A stretch of DNA of 64,000 nucleotides from Pontibacter lucknowensis (GCF_900156415.1 NZ_FTNM01000003.1:1-64000); one strand, 5' to 3'; positions 1 through 9,730 are shown, counted from the first letter of the stretch. Made by a program: numbers and translations. The notes: a model not told the origin generated them from the sequence alone.

Positions 1-122
1 CTGGCTGCTTTGAAGGTATAAAAGCTGTACTCCTATACCTGGTAAAAGGGTGCTGGGTGTATTAGAAAAATAATATCAGGCTAATCTAAAGGTTAGAAGA
101 ACGAAAGTTATTTTTATACGCT

Positions 123-911
123 ATGAAAAAATTTTTACTGTTTTTGACCGGCTTTCTTTTCTGCTATGCCTTTGCTGTCAAGGGGCAGCCGGGCAGCGGG
201 GTGGTGTATTACGATGATATTGAAAGCATCGGGGCTCCAGGAGCTAATCTCAGAACCTTCAACGCTGCCCTTTACTTTTCACCGGAGAAGTCCGCTTATG
301 TGACCCGGGTGGATTCCCTGGAAAACGGGGGAAAGCGGATCGCCAAAACCTACACAGACGAAAACGGCGATTTGAAAGGCGTGCAGTCCAACAGCACGGA
401 AAAAGGACTCTTTAACATCACCAACCGCCGGGAGCGCACCATGGTCAGCAATGCCCGATTTAAGAGCAATTTCACCTACAGGGAGGAGCAGCCCCGGATT
501 GATTGGAAGATCAGCAGTGAGAAAAGAAAAATCGGCGGCTTGGAGGTCATCAAGGCCACGGCCACCTTCCGGGGCCGCCACTATACGGCCTGGTACGCGC
601 CGGATATCGCCGTGCCGCTGGGACCCTGGAAACTGCATGGACTGCCGGGCCTGATCCTGGAGGCATATGACGACAACCGCGAAATCCAGTTTGTGTTTAA
701 AAAACTGGAATACCCTTACAGAGGAAATATGCGCTTCCCAGCTCTGCCGGAGCAGCTTCCTGGGCTGGCTGACCTGCGCAAAGAGCAGGACGGCAACTAT
801 GAACGGAACATGAAATATCAGCGCGCCCTGGCAGAGCAGTACAGCGGCTCTGTCAGCAGCCAGGGTAAAACGGCCGAATACAGGAAACGCTATCTGGAGC
901 TCTTCGATTGA
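123..911 (+). CDS. GLPGLI family protein
   Basis: A 262-residue exported protein with a signal peptide (residues 1-21, ending at VKG-QP). The family-naming motif GLPGLI is present at about residue 177 in the context KLHGLPGLILEA, after the conserved WY-x-PDI-x-x-PLGPWK stretch. GLPGLI proteins are Bacteroidota-specific, presumed periplasmic and of unknown function, and are often encoded beside TonB-dependent receptors. That holds here: the stop codon overlaps the start of the following receptor gene (TGATG), so the two are translationally coupled and probably act together at the outer membrane. The start is the only ATG that gives a complete signal peptide; no clear ribosome binding site precedes it. 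The function beyond the family name is unknown. Confidence 0.88.
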   Translation: MKKFLLFLTGFLFCYAFAVKGQPGSGVVYYDDIESIGAPGANLRTFNAALYFSPEKSAYVTRVDSLENGGKRIAKTYTDENGDLKGVQSNSTEKGLFNITNRRERTMVSNARFKSNFTYREEQPRIDWKISSEKRKIGGLEVIKATATFRGRHYTAWYAPDIAVPLGPWKLHGLPGLILEAYDDNREIQFVFKKLEYPYRGNMRFPALPEQLPGLADLRKEQDGNYERNMKYQRALAEQYSGSVSSQGKTAEYRKRYLELFD

Positions 912-3529
912 TGAGGCGGCTGCTGTGCTGTTTGCTGTTGCTATTGCCGGCATTTGCACTGCGTGCACAGGACTTCCGGCTGCAGGGCAAGGTACGGGAT
1001 GGGCAGGGGGCTCCCCTAGAGTATGCCAGTGTGGTGCTCACCTCCAGTCGTGACAGAGTACAGGCTTATTCGCTCACAGGGCAGGACGGAAGCTACGCCT
1101 TGCGCTTTACAGCCAGCCCGGGGGACAGCCTGCTGTTGACCGTGCGGCTGCTGGGCTACGGGATTTTCCGGCAGTACCTGCAGCCAACGCCCCAGGTGCC
1201 GGACATTTGGGTAGATGCCCTGCTACTCGCACGGGTCGATTCTCTGCAGGAGATCGTGGTGGAGGCTAAGCGGCCTGTAACAGTTAGCCAGGACACCCTT
1301 ACCTATAACCTGGACTTTTACACGGACAGCCATGAGCAAACTGTGGAAGACGTACTCAAAAAGCTTCCTGGCCTGGAGGTGACGCCTGATGGCACCATCA
1401 AGTACGGAAACCGGGAAATCCTCAAAATTCTGATTGATGGGGATGACCTGGCTGGCAATCAGTACAAAGTGCTGAGCAAAAACCTGGACAGTGGCCTGCT
1501 GGAAAACATCCAGGTACTTCGAAACTACGATGAGAACCCCTTGCGGAAAAAGTTCGGAGAGGGAGATGACGTCGTACTTAACCTGACGATCAAAGAAGAC
1601 AAAAAGAACATTCTCTTTGGCAAGGCCAGCCTGGGACTGGGTAGCCGGGAGCGCTACCAATTTCAAACCAATTTGGGGCTGCTGCGAAAGCGTCTCAAAA
1701 TCCTGCAGCTTGGCAAGGTCAACAACAACGGTACGCTGGCCATTCCGCCCGCCGGGGTACCCACTGCTGCGTTGCAGGACCTTTGGGCGCGCAACCAGCA
1801 GAAGGAGGCGCAGGTGCGCCCCATCACCGGAAGCAACGCGGGGCCGCCTGCCTACCTCAAGCCGGAGGAGGCACTTCGCAATCAGTCTGAAAGCGCCTCG
1901 CTGACGGCCTCCCACAAATGGGGGGAGCGTCTGCGCCTCCGTTCACTTGCCACATACTCCAAAGACAGGCTCTTGTTTGAGCAGCAGACGCTGAATCGCT
2001 TTTTCACAGGCGAAGGTCCGGTGGCTTACAGCGAGCAGGTGCGGACACGGGAACGCAGCCCGAACCTTTATGCCAATACAGCGCTTACCTATTATGACCA
2101 GCGGAACTGGTATGCCACTTTTGAAAGCTCCTTTCGTAGCGGAGTGCCCGCCTGGCAGCAGGTACTGCTGCTCAACGGGCTGCCCGTGGCCGTCTCTTCC
2201 CGGGATCGGCAGCAACAGTGGAGCAATCACCTGCAGCTCACCTACCAGGCATCCGAAGCTTTTCTGTGGGAGAGTTACGCCTATCTGACGGCAGCCCAGG
2301 GCAGGCAGCACTTCCAGGTCAGCAGGGAGGGGACCGGGAAGGTGCTGGGCACTGACGCTGTCCAAAACGCATTCCAGCGCCTGGGCTATGCCGGTCTCAA
2401 CACGCGCCTGCGGTTTAAAAGCGGACGCAGGGCCCTGCAGGTGATGCTGGGGGTGGAAGATGAGCAGGACAGGCTGCAGGCAGGAATAAATGAACAGGCA
2501 GGGGCTGGGGCGGACAGTTTGCAGGCCCGCCGCCATGTCCGGTTCCTGAATGTGAACCAGCAGCTTCAGCTTACCTGGACACTTCAAGGTGGACAAAACT
2601 TTCGGTTAGAGGCCGGTACGACACAAAAGCTGGCGGCCATACCCGAATTGAATCATTACTACCTTGCAAAAGGTAGTGCCGCTTACGCTTTCCCGGTAAA
2701 GAGGGCAGGCAAGTTCGCCCTGAGCTACACGTTCAACCAGCAGCTAAGTGATCTGAGCCCTTTTTATGCTGGTTATATACTTGAGAGCTACAGAACGCTT
2801 TACGGCGGGGCCACAGCCCCGCTGCGTGTCAGCAGTCACGCCGTGGGGCTGACCCACAACTACCAGCGGCCGGAAAGCGGCTTTCTGTTCTTCAACCTGC
2901 TGTCCTTTGTACAGTATGACAAAGGCTACATTTCCCGCAGCTTTATCGGGGAGGACTTCACGGTGCACAATCGGGCGGGGGGCAAGGGGGGAGAGCTGTT
3001 GCTGTTTCAAAGCCAGCTGACCCGCTACCTATCTCCTCTTCAGACAAGTTTCAAGCTGGAAAGCGGCCTGAGCTATCTCCTCAATTACCTGGCCCTGAAT
3101 ACCCCGCAGCTGCAAAAGAGCCGTAATTTCGGCGCCTCCGCCAAATTGTCGGGCACCACTTATTTTGACATACCCGTAAATTTCAGGTTCTCGGCAGAAT
3201 ACCGGCACAACAGGGGGATCTTCGAGGGCAATGTTTCCCAGGTGGAGGATTTACTGTTAAGCAAGCTGATAACCTACAAGCCCTATGAGCAGGTACTGGT
3301 GAGCGCTGGCTTCAACCATTACCTGCTGGCATCCCATCCTCATTCCTTTCTGTCAGCCACCCTGGACTACCAGCCAAAGCGCAGCAGGTGGGAGTTTCAG
3401 CTTTCAGGACAAAACCTGCTTGATGTCCGAGCCTTCTCCACAAAGCGGGTCAGCGATTACCACCTCTACGAGCAGCGCCTGGACATTATCCGCCGCTATG
3501 GGATGCTGACAGGGCATTACCGTTTTTAG
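911..3529 (+). CDS. TonB-dependent-receptor-like outer membrane beta-barrel protein
   Basis: An 872-residue outer membrane protein. The signal peptide ends at LRAQ (about residue 20), followed by a carboxypeptidase-like regulatory domain (about 22-105, with G-x-V-x-D-x-x-G-x-PLEYASV and YSLTGQDGSYAL). A plug-like segment follows (about 115-235, including LKKLPGLEVTPDG and ILIDGDDLAGNQ), then a long beta-barrel rich in aromatic-ended strands up to the terminal F residue. The ATG at 911 was chosen because the upstream TTG at 908 lies inside the preceding gene and adds nothing. Coupling to the GLPGLI gene (TGATG) suggests one two-gene transcription unit. The cargo taken up or exported cannot be read from the sequence. 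The plug type is the non-classical one common in Bacteroidota rather than a SusC-type plug. Confidence 0.88.
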   Translation: MRRLLCCLLLLLPAFALRAQDFRLQGKVRDGQGAPLEYASVVLTSSRDRVQAYSLTGQDGSYALRFTASPGDSLLLTVRLLGYGIFRQYLQPTPQVPDIWVDALLLARVDSLQEIVVEAKRPVTVSQDTLTYNLDFYTDSHEQTVEDVLKKLPGLEVTPDGTIKYGNREILKILIDGDDLAGNQYKVLSKNLDSGLLENIQVLRNYDENPLRKKFGEGDDVVLNLTIKEDKKNILFGKASLGLGSRERYQFQTNLGLLRKRLKILQLGKVNNNGTLAIPPAGVPTAALQDLWARNQQKEAQVRPITGSNAGPPAYLKPEEALRNQSESASLTASHKWGERLRLRSLATYSKDRLLFEQQTLNRFFTGEGPVAYSEQVRTRERSPNLYANTALTYYDQRNWYATFESSFRSGVPAWQQVLLLNGLPVAVSSRDRQQQWSNHLQLTYQASEAFLWESYAYLTAAQGRQHFQVSREGTGKVLGTDAVQNAFQRLGYAGLNTRLRFKSGRRALQVMLGVEDEQDRLQAGINEQAGAGADSLQARRHVRFLNVNQQLQLTWTLQGGQNFRLEAGTTQKLAAIPELNHYYLAKGSAAYAFPVKRAGKFALSYTFNQQLSDLSPFYAGYILESYRTLYGGATAPLRVSSHAVGLTHNYQRPESGFLFFNLLSFVQYDKGYISRSFIGEDFTVHNRAGGKGGELLLFQSQLTRYLSPLQTSFKLESGLSYLLNYLALNTPQLQKSRNFGASAKLSGTTYFDIPVNFRFSAEYRHNRGIFEGNVSQVEDLLLSKLITYKPYEQVLVSAGFNHYLLASHPHSFLSATLDYQPKRSRWEFQLSGQNLLDVRAFSTKRVSDYHLYEQRLDIIRRYGMLTGHYRF

Positions 3530-3998
3530 ACCGGAGGCTGGAATGGACCATGCGCATAGGTGGCAGGAAAGCAGGTAAGCTAGACAGTAGCTGCTCCAGC
3601 CTTGGGTTTGTGCTCTCCAACCTGTCTTTCAGAAGCTTTTATGCCAGCTTATTTCGGTGTTTGTATGCAGGATCGCCCTGTTGATGTAAAAATTTATCAG
3701 TTGTTGGGTCTTTTCTATAGCTTGATCAACTAAAAGAAAGGGGACAGTAATCTGGTCAGGCCCTTCAACAGACCTGAACCGGTGCCTGGCTCAGCGTATG
3801 CAGCCTGTTAACAAGGCTTATCAGCAGACCCGGCACAGAAGCAAGCGCGCAGGAGCGCGTCAAAGTCCGGGCCAGAGTGGTTGTCCGAAGGGCTGCTGCA
3901 TTGGCAAAGCTGGCAAATTATAGTAACAGCTGGTATACATATAGACAGCCCCCTCTGTAGCAGGAATGCCTGTATCTCCGGCAAAATATTAGCTTATC
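3530..3998. other. Gene-free stretch, 469 bp
   Basis: I see no coding region with plausible composition, no hairpin terminator with a T tract and no recognisable RNA. The sequence is compositionally like the neighbouring cargo. It may hold the promoter of the small membrane protein gene at 3999. Confidence 0.5.
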
Positions 3999-4424
3999 AT
4001 GTCTATTATTAAAACATTAGGCTCTATCATCTATAGACTCCACCAGTACCTGGACGCTGCGACGTTTCGGGAAACAAAACGGGGTGCCACCTGGAGCATT
4101 TCCTCCTGCATTGAAATCCTGCAGGTTTGGCTGCTCTTATCATGTCTCCTGTATTATGCAGTCAACACCACGGAGGAGCTGGTGCCGTCTCAGTTACAGG
4201 TACCGATATTCAGTGCGGTCATATTTACCCTCACGTTAGTCAATTACGTGCTGCTGGAGCAGAGGTGGCCCTGGGGGAAGTTGTTTAAGATATTCCTTGC
4301 ATCTTCTGCCCCGAAGAACAATCCGGCTAGCGCCCTTGGCTGGTTGCTTGCCTTGCTGGTAGTGGTGAACGTATTGTTCTCTTACTTTTTGCTGAGCAAC
4401 ATCGACTGGGCGCACTATCGCTAA
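3999..4424 (+). CDS. Small membrane protein of unknown function
   Basis: A 141-residue protein that I do not recognise. It has an amphipathic N-terminus and three probable transmembrane segments: about residues 39-55 (VWLLLSCLLYYAV), 68-88 (VPIFSAVIFTLTLVNYVLL) and 112-132 (GWLLALLVVVNVLFSYFLL). No catalytic motif or signal peptide is evident. It stands alone between a receptor gene and a GrpB-like gene with long untranslated gaps on both sides, so it is probably monocistronic. It could be a remnant of a larger membrane family or an orphan cargo gene of the element. Coding potential is supported by length, hydrophobic periodicity and the absence of a competing reading frame. Confidence 0.6.
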   Translation: MSIIKTLGSIIYRLHQYLDAATFRETKRGATWSISSCIEILQVWLLLSCLLYYAVNTTEELVPSQLQVPIFSAVIFTLTLVNYVLLEQRWPWGKLFKIFLASSAPKNNPASALGWLLALLVVVNVLFSYFLLSNIDWAHYR

Positions 4425-4618
4425 ACAGACACGCAGCGGCTCAGATATGAAGATCTGCTTTGCAGGATGTTCTCGCCCTGAGCCTTTGTATTACCGCATA
4501 AGCGGTGGGGGCTGCAGACAGCGCTTGTAACATGGCCTCAAAACATAAGGTATAGGCAGCCGTTTACAAGCCAGGGCGACAGGCCGCTTAGCCTTTTTTA
4601 AACCGCAACCACCAGCTG

Positions 4619-5209
4619 ATGAATAAAATTAAAAGCACTATGTACAAAAGCCTTTACGAGTTAACAAGAGAGGACTGGAATACACTTTTCCCAATCGCCC
4701 TGGTCGACCACGACCCGAAATGGAAAATCCTGTTTGAGCAGGAAAAGGGGCGCATCCTCGCAAAACTCGGAGAGGGTGTCGTGCGAAGAATAGAGCATTT
4801 CGGAAGTACGTCCATCGCCCATATCAAGGCCAAACCTTACATCGACATCATCCTGGAAGTCCCGGATGAGCTGCTGTTTGACGAGGAAATTATCACCAGG
4901 CTAGGGGAAATCGGCTACACTTATTTTAAAGTGTCCGCGCGTGAGTACATCGCGGCCTACATGTCCTTTGGCAAAGGCTACCGCCTGGATGGGGGAAAAG
5001 AACAGATTTTCCATCTCCATGTGTGCCCCAAAGATAATGTGATGTGGGAGCAGGTCGGTTTCCGGGACTTCTTAAATGCTCATCCGGAACGGGCCAAGGC
5101 TTATGAGGCACTCAAACTCGAGCTGGCGGCAGTGTACAGAAACGACAGGGGCGCCTATATGCTGGGGAAAACAGATTTTATCCGGCAGACTTTGAACATG
5201 ATCAAGTGA
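4619..5209 (+). CDS. GrpB family protein (UPF0157, nucleotidyltransferase-like fold)
   Basis: A 196-residue cytoplasmic protein of the GrpB/UPF0157 family, which belongs to the nucleotidyltransferase superfamily. Recognisable family segments are VDHDPKWKILFEQEK (about 30-44), RIEHFGSTSIAHIKAKPYIDI (about 58-78, the GST...KPxxDI signature with the metal-binding Asp) and HLHVCPKDNVMWEQVGFRDFL near residue 135. The family's substrate is unknown; some members are fused to dephospho-CoA kinase. Translation may start at 4619 or at the internal ATG at 4640 (MYKSLYELT). It is a single gene with no operon partner. Confidence 0.87.
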   Translation: MNKIKSTMYKSLYELTREDWNTLFPIALVDHDPKWKILFEQEKGRILAKLGEGVVRRIEHFGSTSIAHIKAKPYIDIILEVPDELLFDEEIITRLGEIGYTYFKVSAREYIAAYMSFGKGYRLDGGKEQIFHLHVCPKDNVMWEQVGFRDFLNAHPERAKAYEALKLELAAVYRNDRGAYMLGKTDFIRQTLNMIK

Positions 5210-5540
5210 CGGGGCCGCACCCTTCCCTGAGCGCTAAACCGCCTGCGTACACTGGCACGATTGAACGTCCTGAGCGATGCAGGTGCCCCTGACTGCCTGC
5301 CAGGAGGATGACACAGGGCCCGGTAAAGGCAGACTGCTTCCTTCATTGCCCGTTATCAGAGCTGCTGCTGTCGCATGTTTTAAATGAGCAAATACAGCAG
5401 GGAAAGTACCTGTCAGGACAATGTCATAACATTAGGTATATGTACCTGAGATGCTTCCGGCCGGTTCGTCCCGGCAGCAAGCCCGTCGGTGTAACAGAGT
5501 TTCAATTCACAGTGCCAAGTATTAGTATTAGTACTGTAAT
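5210..5540. other. Gene-free stretch, 331 bp
   Basis: No convincing gene, RNA or terminator is visible. Just before the next start is a short direct repeat of AGTATT/AGTACT type (about 5518-5536), which may be part of the promoter of the lipoprotein operon beginning at 5541. Confidence 0.45.
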
Positions 5541-6755
5541 ATGAAACTCAAACGTGTTTTAACCGGAGCAGTCCTCTGTACTGCGGCAGTCTTTTTCACA
5601 GGATGTGAGAAAGAGATGCTGGAACCAGATCAAAACGTGGCGATGCAGGAAGCAACCATGGGAAACACAAACGCACGCCGGGATGTGCAGCTGGAGAGGT
5701 TCGCCAGAGCCCTAGCCAGCGCCATCACGGAAAAAGAGGTGAGAATGCTCATCAAAGAAGAGGCAAACCGCCAGTTCGATGGTGATTATGACATCCTCTT
5801 CCGAAAACTCAAAGATGAGCAGACCGGAAACGGAAAGGTCTTGAACGTACTGGCCAGGCACCTCTCGGCCCTGGAGAAAAGCCCGTCCTTTGCAAACCCT
5901 GAAAACGAACTGAACAGCCTTTCGGCGGATGTTCCCCTGCTGAACATTGCCGTACCGATTCACATGGACAAGTGGGATGCCGCGCAGTATACGCCGCTGG
6001 TTGCCGTGGTGCCGAGCAATTTTGATGAGAAGACAACAGAACGCGTAAAGGCATTTGACCAGCACGGAAAAGTGACCTGGCTTTCTGTTAAAGCGATGCC
6101 GGATATGCCTGTCATTGTCGTCGGGCTGAACGAGCGGGTCGTGTACGAGGATGGTACCTTTGCCATGAAAGATTACCTGGTGGATGACAACATGGTGCAT
6201 TATGTCATGCCGGATGAGCTTGTGCTGGAACCGGGAGATGGCGGCGGTGGCGGCGGCGGTGGAAGCACCGGCACCTCATCTTCCTGGACCTGTCGAATAG
6301 ATGGCAAGACAGACTACCTGACAGGTATGTGGTTTAAAGACATCAGCGAATACGAAGCCTGGATTTTAGGTAAGCCGGAAGTTGTTTTGAAGATAAAAAA
6401 TCCATATAATCAGGGGGAAATTGGACATCACAGATACAAGGAAGAACGCAGCAAGTTTGACAATACCTGGTTTAACACGAACTCATACCTTTATCCGTGG
6501 GACATCAACATGGTTTCCGATGCGGTGGGCTACTTGTGGTATGAGGATGACGGTGGTTTTGAGATCGAAATCGAGCAGACCATCAATTACAAGGTGTTTG
6601 GGATTGGCCAGTCTACCAAGGTGAAGTACAAGCTGAAGAACGATGACGATATTATTGGTTTGACGACCATTGGATTGAGCCATTGTCCCTCCACAGGATA
6701 CTATACCCTGGGAGGAGGTTCTATGGAGTTCCGCTTTAAGTTGAAAAGCATTTAA
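5541..6755 (+). CDS. Two-domain lipoprotein with poly-Gly linker
   Basis: A 404-residue lipoprotein: signal peptide with lipobox FFTG-C (Cys at about 22). The N-terminal region (about 50-225) contains EKEVRMLIKEEANRQFDGDYDILF and a segment with MPVIVVGLNERVVYEDG. A run of nine glycines and Ser/Thr (about 234-246) links it to a C-terminal beta-rich domain (about 250-404) that begins SSWTCRIDGKTDYL and ends in regular beta-strands. The N-terminal part may belong to the DUF3103 family; that is from memory and uncertain. It heads a probable locus with a second lipoprotein, a TonB-dependent receptor and a DUF4249 lipoprotein, separated from them by a strong palindrome at 6771-6798. It could be a surface-exposed ligand-binding or secreted substrate protein. 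Confidence 0.75.
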   Translation: MKLKRVLTGAVLCTAAVFFTGCEKEMLEPDQNVAMQEATMGNTNARRDVQLERFARALASAITEKEVRMLIKEEANRQFDGDYDILFRKLKDEQTGNGKVLNVLARHLSALEKSPSFANPENELNSLSADVPLLNIAVPIHMDKWDAAQYTPLVAVVPSNFDEKTTERVKAFDQHGKVTWLSVKAMPDMPVIVVGLNERVVYEDGTFAMKDYLVDDNMVHYVMPDELVLEPGDGGGGGGGGSTGTSSSWTCRIDGKTDYLTGMWFKDISEYEAWILGKPEVVLKIKNPYNQGEIGHHRYKEERSKFDNTWFNTNSYLYPWDINMVSDAVGYLWYEDDGGFEIEIEQTINYKVFGIGQSTKVKYKLKNDDDIIGLTTIGLSHCPSTGYYTLGGGSMEFRFKLKSI

Positions 6756-6770
6756 TATAAACTTTTACTT

Positions 6771-6798
6771 ACCCGGAGCGGTAGCTACCGCTCCGGGT
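6771..6798 (+). terminator. Perfect 13-bp inverted repeat after the lipoprotein gene
   Basis: Arms ACCCGGAGCGGTA and TACCGCTCCGGGT are separated by GC and followed by an AT-rich but not T-only tract. It lies 15 bp after the stop codon of the lipoprotein gene and before the lipocalin-like gene, so it may terminate or attenuate transcription, or stabilise the upstream mRNA. Confidence 0.6.
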
Positions 6799-6828
6799 AT
6801 ATTATTTATCTCTATTTTATCGTGCTCT

Positions 6829-7293
6829 ATGAAAACCTTTAAAAACAACAGCTGGCTGCTGCTCCTTTTTTTATTTTTATTCAGTTCCTGCAAGGACGAA
6901 CAGCAAATCCTCAACAACCTGGAGGGAGCTTGGCAAGTAACCGGGATGACGCATCTGAAGCCAAGCGCTGAGGCCCTGCCGACGCGCGGAGTCGTTACAT
7001 TCAAAAAGTGCCAGAAGCAAAATGATACAAATGACTGTCCCGGTGACTATGTCTTTGACGATAAACCTACCGTTTCCAACCGGTTTTCTGTTCTGGAGAA
7101 GGGGAAAATTATCAATTTTGCCTCCTTCACGCAGCAGGCTTATGAACACGCCGATAAACTCTACATCTTGCAGGGGCCCTATAAAGTGATTGGGCAGAGC
7201 AGCACACGCCTGGAATTAGAGGGAATCATGACCATTGGCGACAAAGCCACCGGACCCGTGCTCGCGGAAGTACGGATTGTTTTAGAAAGATAG
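6829..7293 (+). CDS. Lipocalin-like small lipoprotein
   Basis: A 154-residue lipoprotein with a very hydrophobic signal sequence and lipobox FSSC (Cys at about 22). The mature part begins KDEQQILNNLEGAWQVTGM, the L-x-G-x-W-x-V/L pattern that opens lipocalin-like domains (lipocalin_4/5 type) in Bacteroidota, followed by alternating beta-strand segments and two Cys (KKCQKQNDTNDC) that could form a loop disulfide. The function of such proteins is unknown; ligand binding in the periplasm or at the surface is the usual assumption. It is 10 bp upstream of a TonB-dependent receptor gene and probably co-transcribed with it. Confidence 0.72.
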   Translation: MKTFKNNSWLLLLFLFLFSSCKDEQQILNNLEGAWQVTGMTHLKPSAEALPTRGVVTFKKCQKQNDTNDCPGDYVFDDKPTVSNRFSVLEKGKIINFASFTQQAYEHADKLYILQGPYKVIGQSSTRLELEGIMTIGDKATGPVLAEVRIVLER

Positions 7294-7303
7294 GATACGG
7301 CGG

Positions 7304-9718
7304 ATGTGCTTGCTTTTTCGGGCAGTGTTGCTGGTGGCGCTGTTATTTCCTCTTACCTGTGTGGCACAGGACAGGAAGGCCGTTGTGACGGTCGGTGGTT
7401 TTGTGCAGGACAGCTTATCGGGTGAACGGTTACCGGGTGCCATGGTCCGTATCTCCGGGCAGCACCTGGCCACTTCCACAAATGCGTTTGGTTTTTTCAG
7501 TATGGCTGTGCCTTCCGGCGCTGTGCAGGTGGAGGTGCGCTACCTGGGGTATGGAACACAGGTAACGCACCTGTACTTGCGTGGGGATACGTCCCTGGTG
7601 GTGCGCCTGTCTCCGAAGAGCAGCCAGCTTGCCGAAGTGCACATCACCAGTGGGGCGCCTTCCCATACGGATATCCGGCTGGCGAATAAGATCACGCTCA
7701 GCAGCCGGGAGATCCAGGAGTTGCCGCGCCTGATGGGGGAGGCGGATGCCGTGAAGGCAATCCAGCTGTTGCCCGGTGTGCAGGGGGGAAGAGAGGGGGC
7801 CTCTGATCTGCATGTGCGGGGGGGCGGTCCTGACCAGAATCTGATACTGCTGGACGGCGTGCCGGTGTACAATGTCTCGCATCTGCTGGGGCTTTTCTCT
7901 GTTTTCAACACGGATGCCATTAAAAATGTGGACATTGTCAAAGGCGGCTTTCCGGCCCGCTATGGCGGCCGTCTCTCCTCGGTCGTGGAAGTGCAGCTGA
8001 AGGAAGGCAGCAACCAGGGCTTCCGAGGCGAGGGGGCTGTCGGCCTGCTCTCATCCAAACTGCTGTTGGAAGGTCCTGTGTCGGGTGGGAAAACCTCATT
8101 TCTGGTAGCCGGACGCCGCACCTATGTGGATGCACTTGCCGCGGCGGCTTCCAAACTGTCCGGCGAGGAAATGAGCCGCTACAGGTTCTATGATCTGAAC
8201 CTGAAGGTGAATCACCGTTTTTCACCCCAGGACAGGCTCTACCTCAGTGTTTACGCAGGCGATGATTCCTTTGCGGACACGTACGTTTATGCAGGTGAAC
8301 ATCAACGGGAGGAACAGCAGTTTAAGCTGCAGTGGGGGAACGTCACCTCAGCCCTGCGCTGGAACCACGTGTTCAGCCCGAAGCTGTTTGGCAACATGAC
8401 CCTGACCTACAGCGGGTATGAATTCAAGGTGGTCGATGACACTAAGCTGCAGCAGCAGGACTCGCTTTTCCACCTGACCCTGACCTATGCGTCGCGAATC
8501 CGCGACTGGGGGGCGAAATTTGATTTTGACTATATTCCCTCCCCCAGGCATGAAATCAACTTCGGCGGCAATTATACGAACCACCTGTTTCACCCGGACG
8601 CCATCCAGGTCGACGCGCATCTGAACACCCCCTCGGCTATTGTGAGCGCCGGGGCTGACGTGATACCGGCACAGGAGTATTACCTGTACGCAGAAGATGT
8701 CGTGCGCCTGAGCGACCGGCTGCAGGCCAGCACGGGCCTACACTATTCGGGCTTTGTGGTCAAAGGGCGGCATTTTCATTCGCTGCAGCCCCGACTGGCA
8801 CTCGCCTATCACAGCGCGAAGGGACTCAGCCTGAAGTCCTCCTTTTCAACCATGGCGCAATACCTCCACTTATTGAGCAATACCTCCACCGGTACGCCGA
8901 CCGATATCTGGGTGCCCGCTACTGCGCAGGTGGCACCGCAGCGTGCCTGGCAGTATACGTTGGGTGCCTCCTCCCTGGCATGGGGTGGTGCGCTGGATGT
9001 GAGCGGGGAGCTTTACTACAAGCACATGGCGAACACGGCGGAGTTCAAGGACACGCCCGATTTTATGCAGGAGTTCATCAAGAGTGGCTCCAACACGGAT
9101 TTTGCCGCGTATGTCAGCCGTCCTTATGAAGAGCGGGTGGTCAGTGGAAAAGGCTGGACCTACGGGTCTGAGTGGCTGGTGCGCAAGCGCGAAGGAAAAA
9201 CGACAGGCTGGATAAGCTATACCCTGGCCTGGGCCTGGCGACAGTCTGATAGTCTGAACTATGGAGAACGCTACCCCTATACTTATGACAGCCGGCACAC
9301 GATGGCGGTCGTGGCCAGCCACAGCCTGACGGAAGCCCTGCGTATCGGGGGCTCCTGGACGTATCGGAGCGGGTCCGCGGTTACCCTGCCGACCACGCAC
9401 TACAAGGCCTACCAGGAGGAGATCGGGCAGCCGGGACAGGTGCCGCAGCCTGGGTCAGTGGAGTTTCTGGGCGAGCGAAACAATTTCCGGATGCCCGCCT
9501 ATCACCGGTTGGACGTGGGCATTACGCACCATAAAAAGAAAAACTGGGGGGAACGCACCTGGAATCTATCGGTCTATAACCTGTACAACCGGCAGAATCC
9601 CTTCTTCCTGCGCACCAGCACACCGGGCGTGCTTTCCAGTGGCACCGTGAAAAGACAGCTTTACCAGGTGTCGCTGTTCCCGATCCTGCCCTCCTTCAGT
9701 TACGGATTTAAATTTTAA
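7304..9718 (+). CDS. TonB-dependent receptor with carboxypeptidase-regulatory-like domain
   Basis: An 804-residue outer membrane receptor. The signal peptide ends near CVAQ (about 22). A carboxypeptidase-like domain follows (about 28-115: GGFVQDSLSGERLPGAMVRI ... TNAFGFFSM ... VEVRYLGYG), then the plug (about 125-230) with AIQLLPGVQGGREGASDLHVRGG, the conserved DQNLILLDGVPVYNVSHLLG and the NVDIVKGGFPARYGGRLSSVV signature. The remainder is the beta-barrel, ending in FSYGFKF with the terminal Phe needed for barrel assembly. It lies 12 bp before a DUF4249 lipoprotein gene. This pairing is recurrent in Cytophagales and is thought to be a receptor plus surface lipoprotein arrangement analogous to SusC/SusD, but for unknown ligands. 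Confidence 0.93.
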   Translation: MCLLFRAVLLVALLFPLTCVAQDRKAVVTVGGFVQDSLSGERLPGAMVRISGQHLATSTNAFGFFSMAVPSGAVQVEVRYLGYGTQVTHLYLRGDTSLVVRLSPKSSQLAEVHITSGAPSHTDIRLANKITLSSREIQELPRLMGEADAVKAIQLLPGVQGGREGASDLHVRGGGPDQNLILLDGVPVYNVSHLLGLFSVFNTDAIKNVDIVKGGFPARYGGRLSSVVEVQLKEGSNQGFRGEGAVGLLSSKLLLEGPVSGGKTSFLVAGRRTYVDALAAAASKLSGEEMSRYRFYDLNLKVNHRFSPQDRLYLSVYAGDDSFADTYVYAGEHQREEQQFKLQWGNVTSALRWNHVFSPKLFGNMTLTYSGYEFKVVDDTKLQQQDSLFHLTLTYASRIRDWGAKFDFDYIPSPRHEINFGGNYTNHLFHPDAIQVDAHLNTPSAIVSAGADVIPAQEYYLYAEDVVRLSDRLQASTGLHYSGFVVKGRHFHSLQPRLALAYHSAKGLSLKSSFSTMAQYLHLLSNTSTGTPTDIWVPATAQVAPQRAWQYTLGASSLAWGGALDVSGELYYKHMANTAEFKDTPDFMQEFIKSGSNTDFAAYVSRPYEERVVSGKGWTYGSEWLVRKREGKTTGWISYTLAWAWRQSDSLNYGERYPYTYDSRHTMAVVASHSLTEALRIGGSWTYRSGSAVTLPTTHYKAYQEEIGQPGQVPQPGSVEFLGERNNFRMPAYHRLDVGITHHKKKNWGERTWNLSVYNLYNRQNPFFLRTSTPGVLSSGTVKRQLYQVSLFPILPSFSYGFKF

Positions 9719-9730
9719 CCGACCAACCCT

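Noticed and set aside
279-968. 229-codon minus-strand frame opposite the GLPGLI gene
   Set aside because: Overlaps a family-identified gene on the other strand and has no independent support.
5308-5544. 78-codon frame before the 404-residue lipoprotein
   Set aside because: Overlaps the start of the real gene and its composition is not protein-like.
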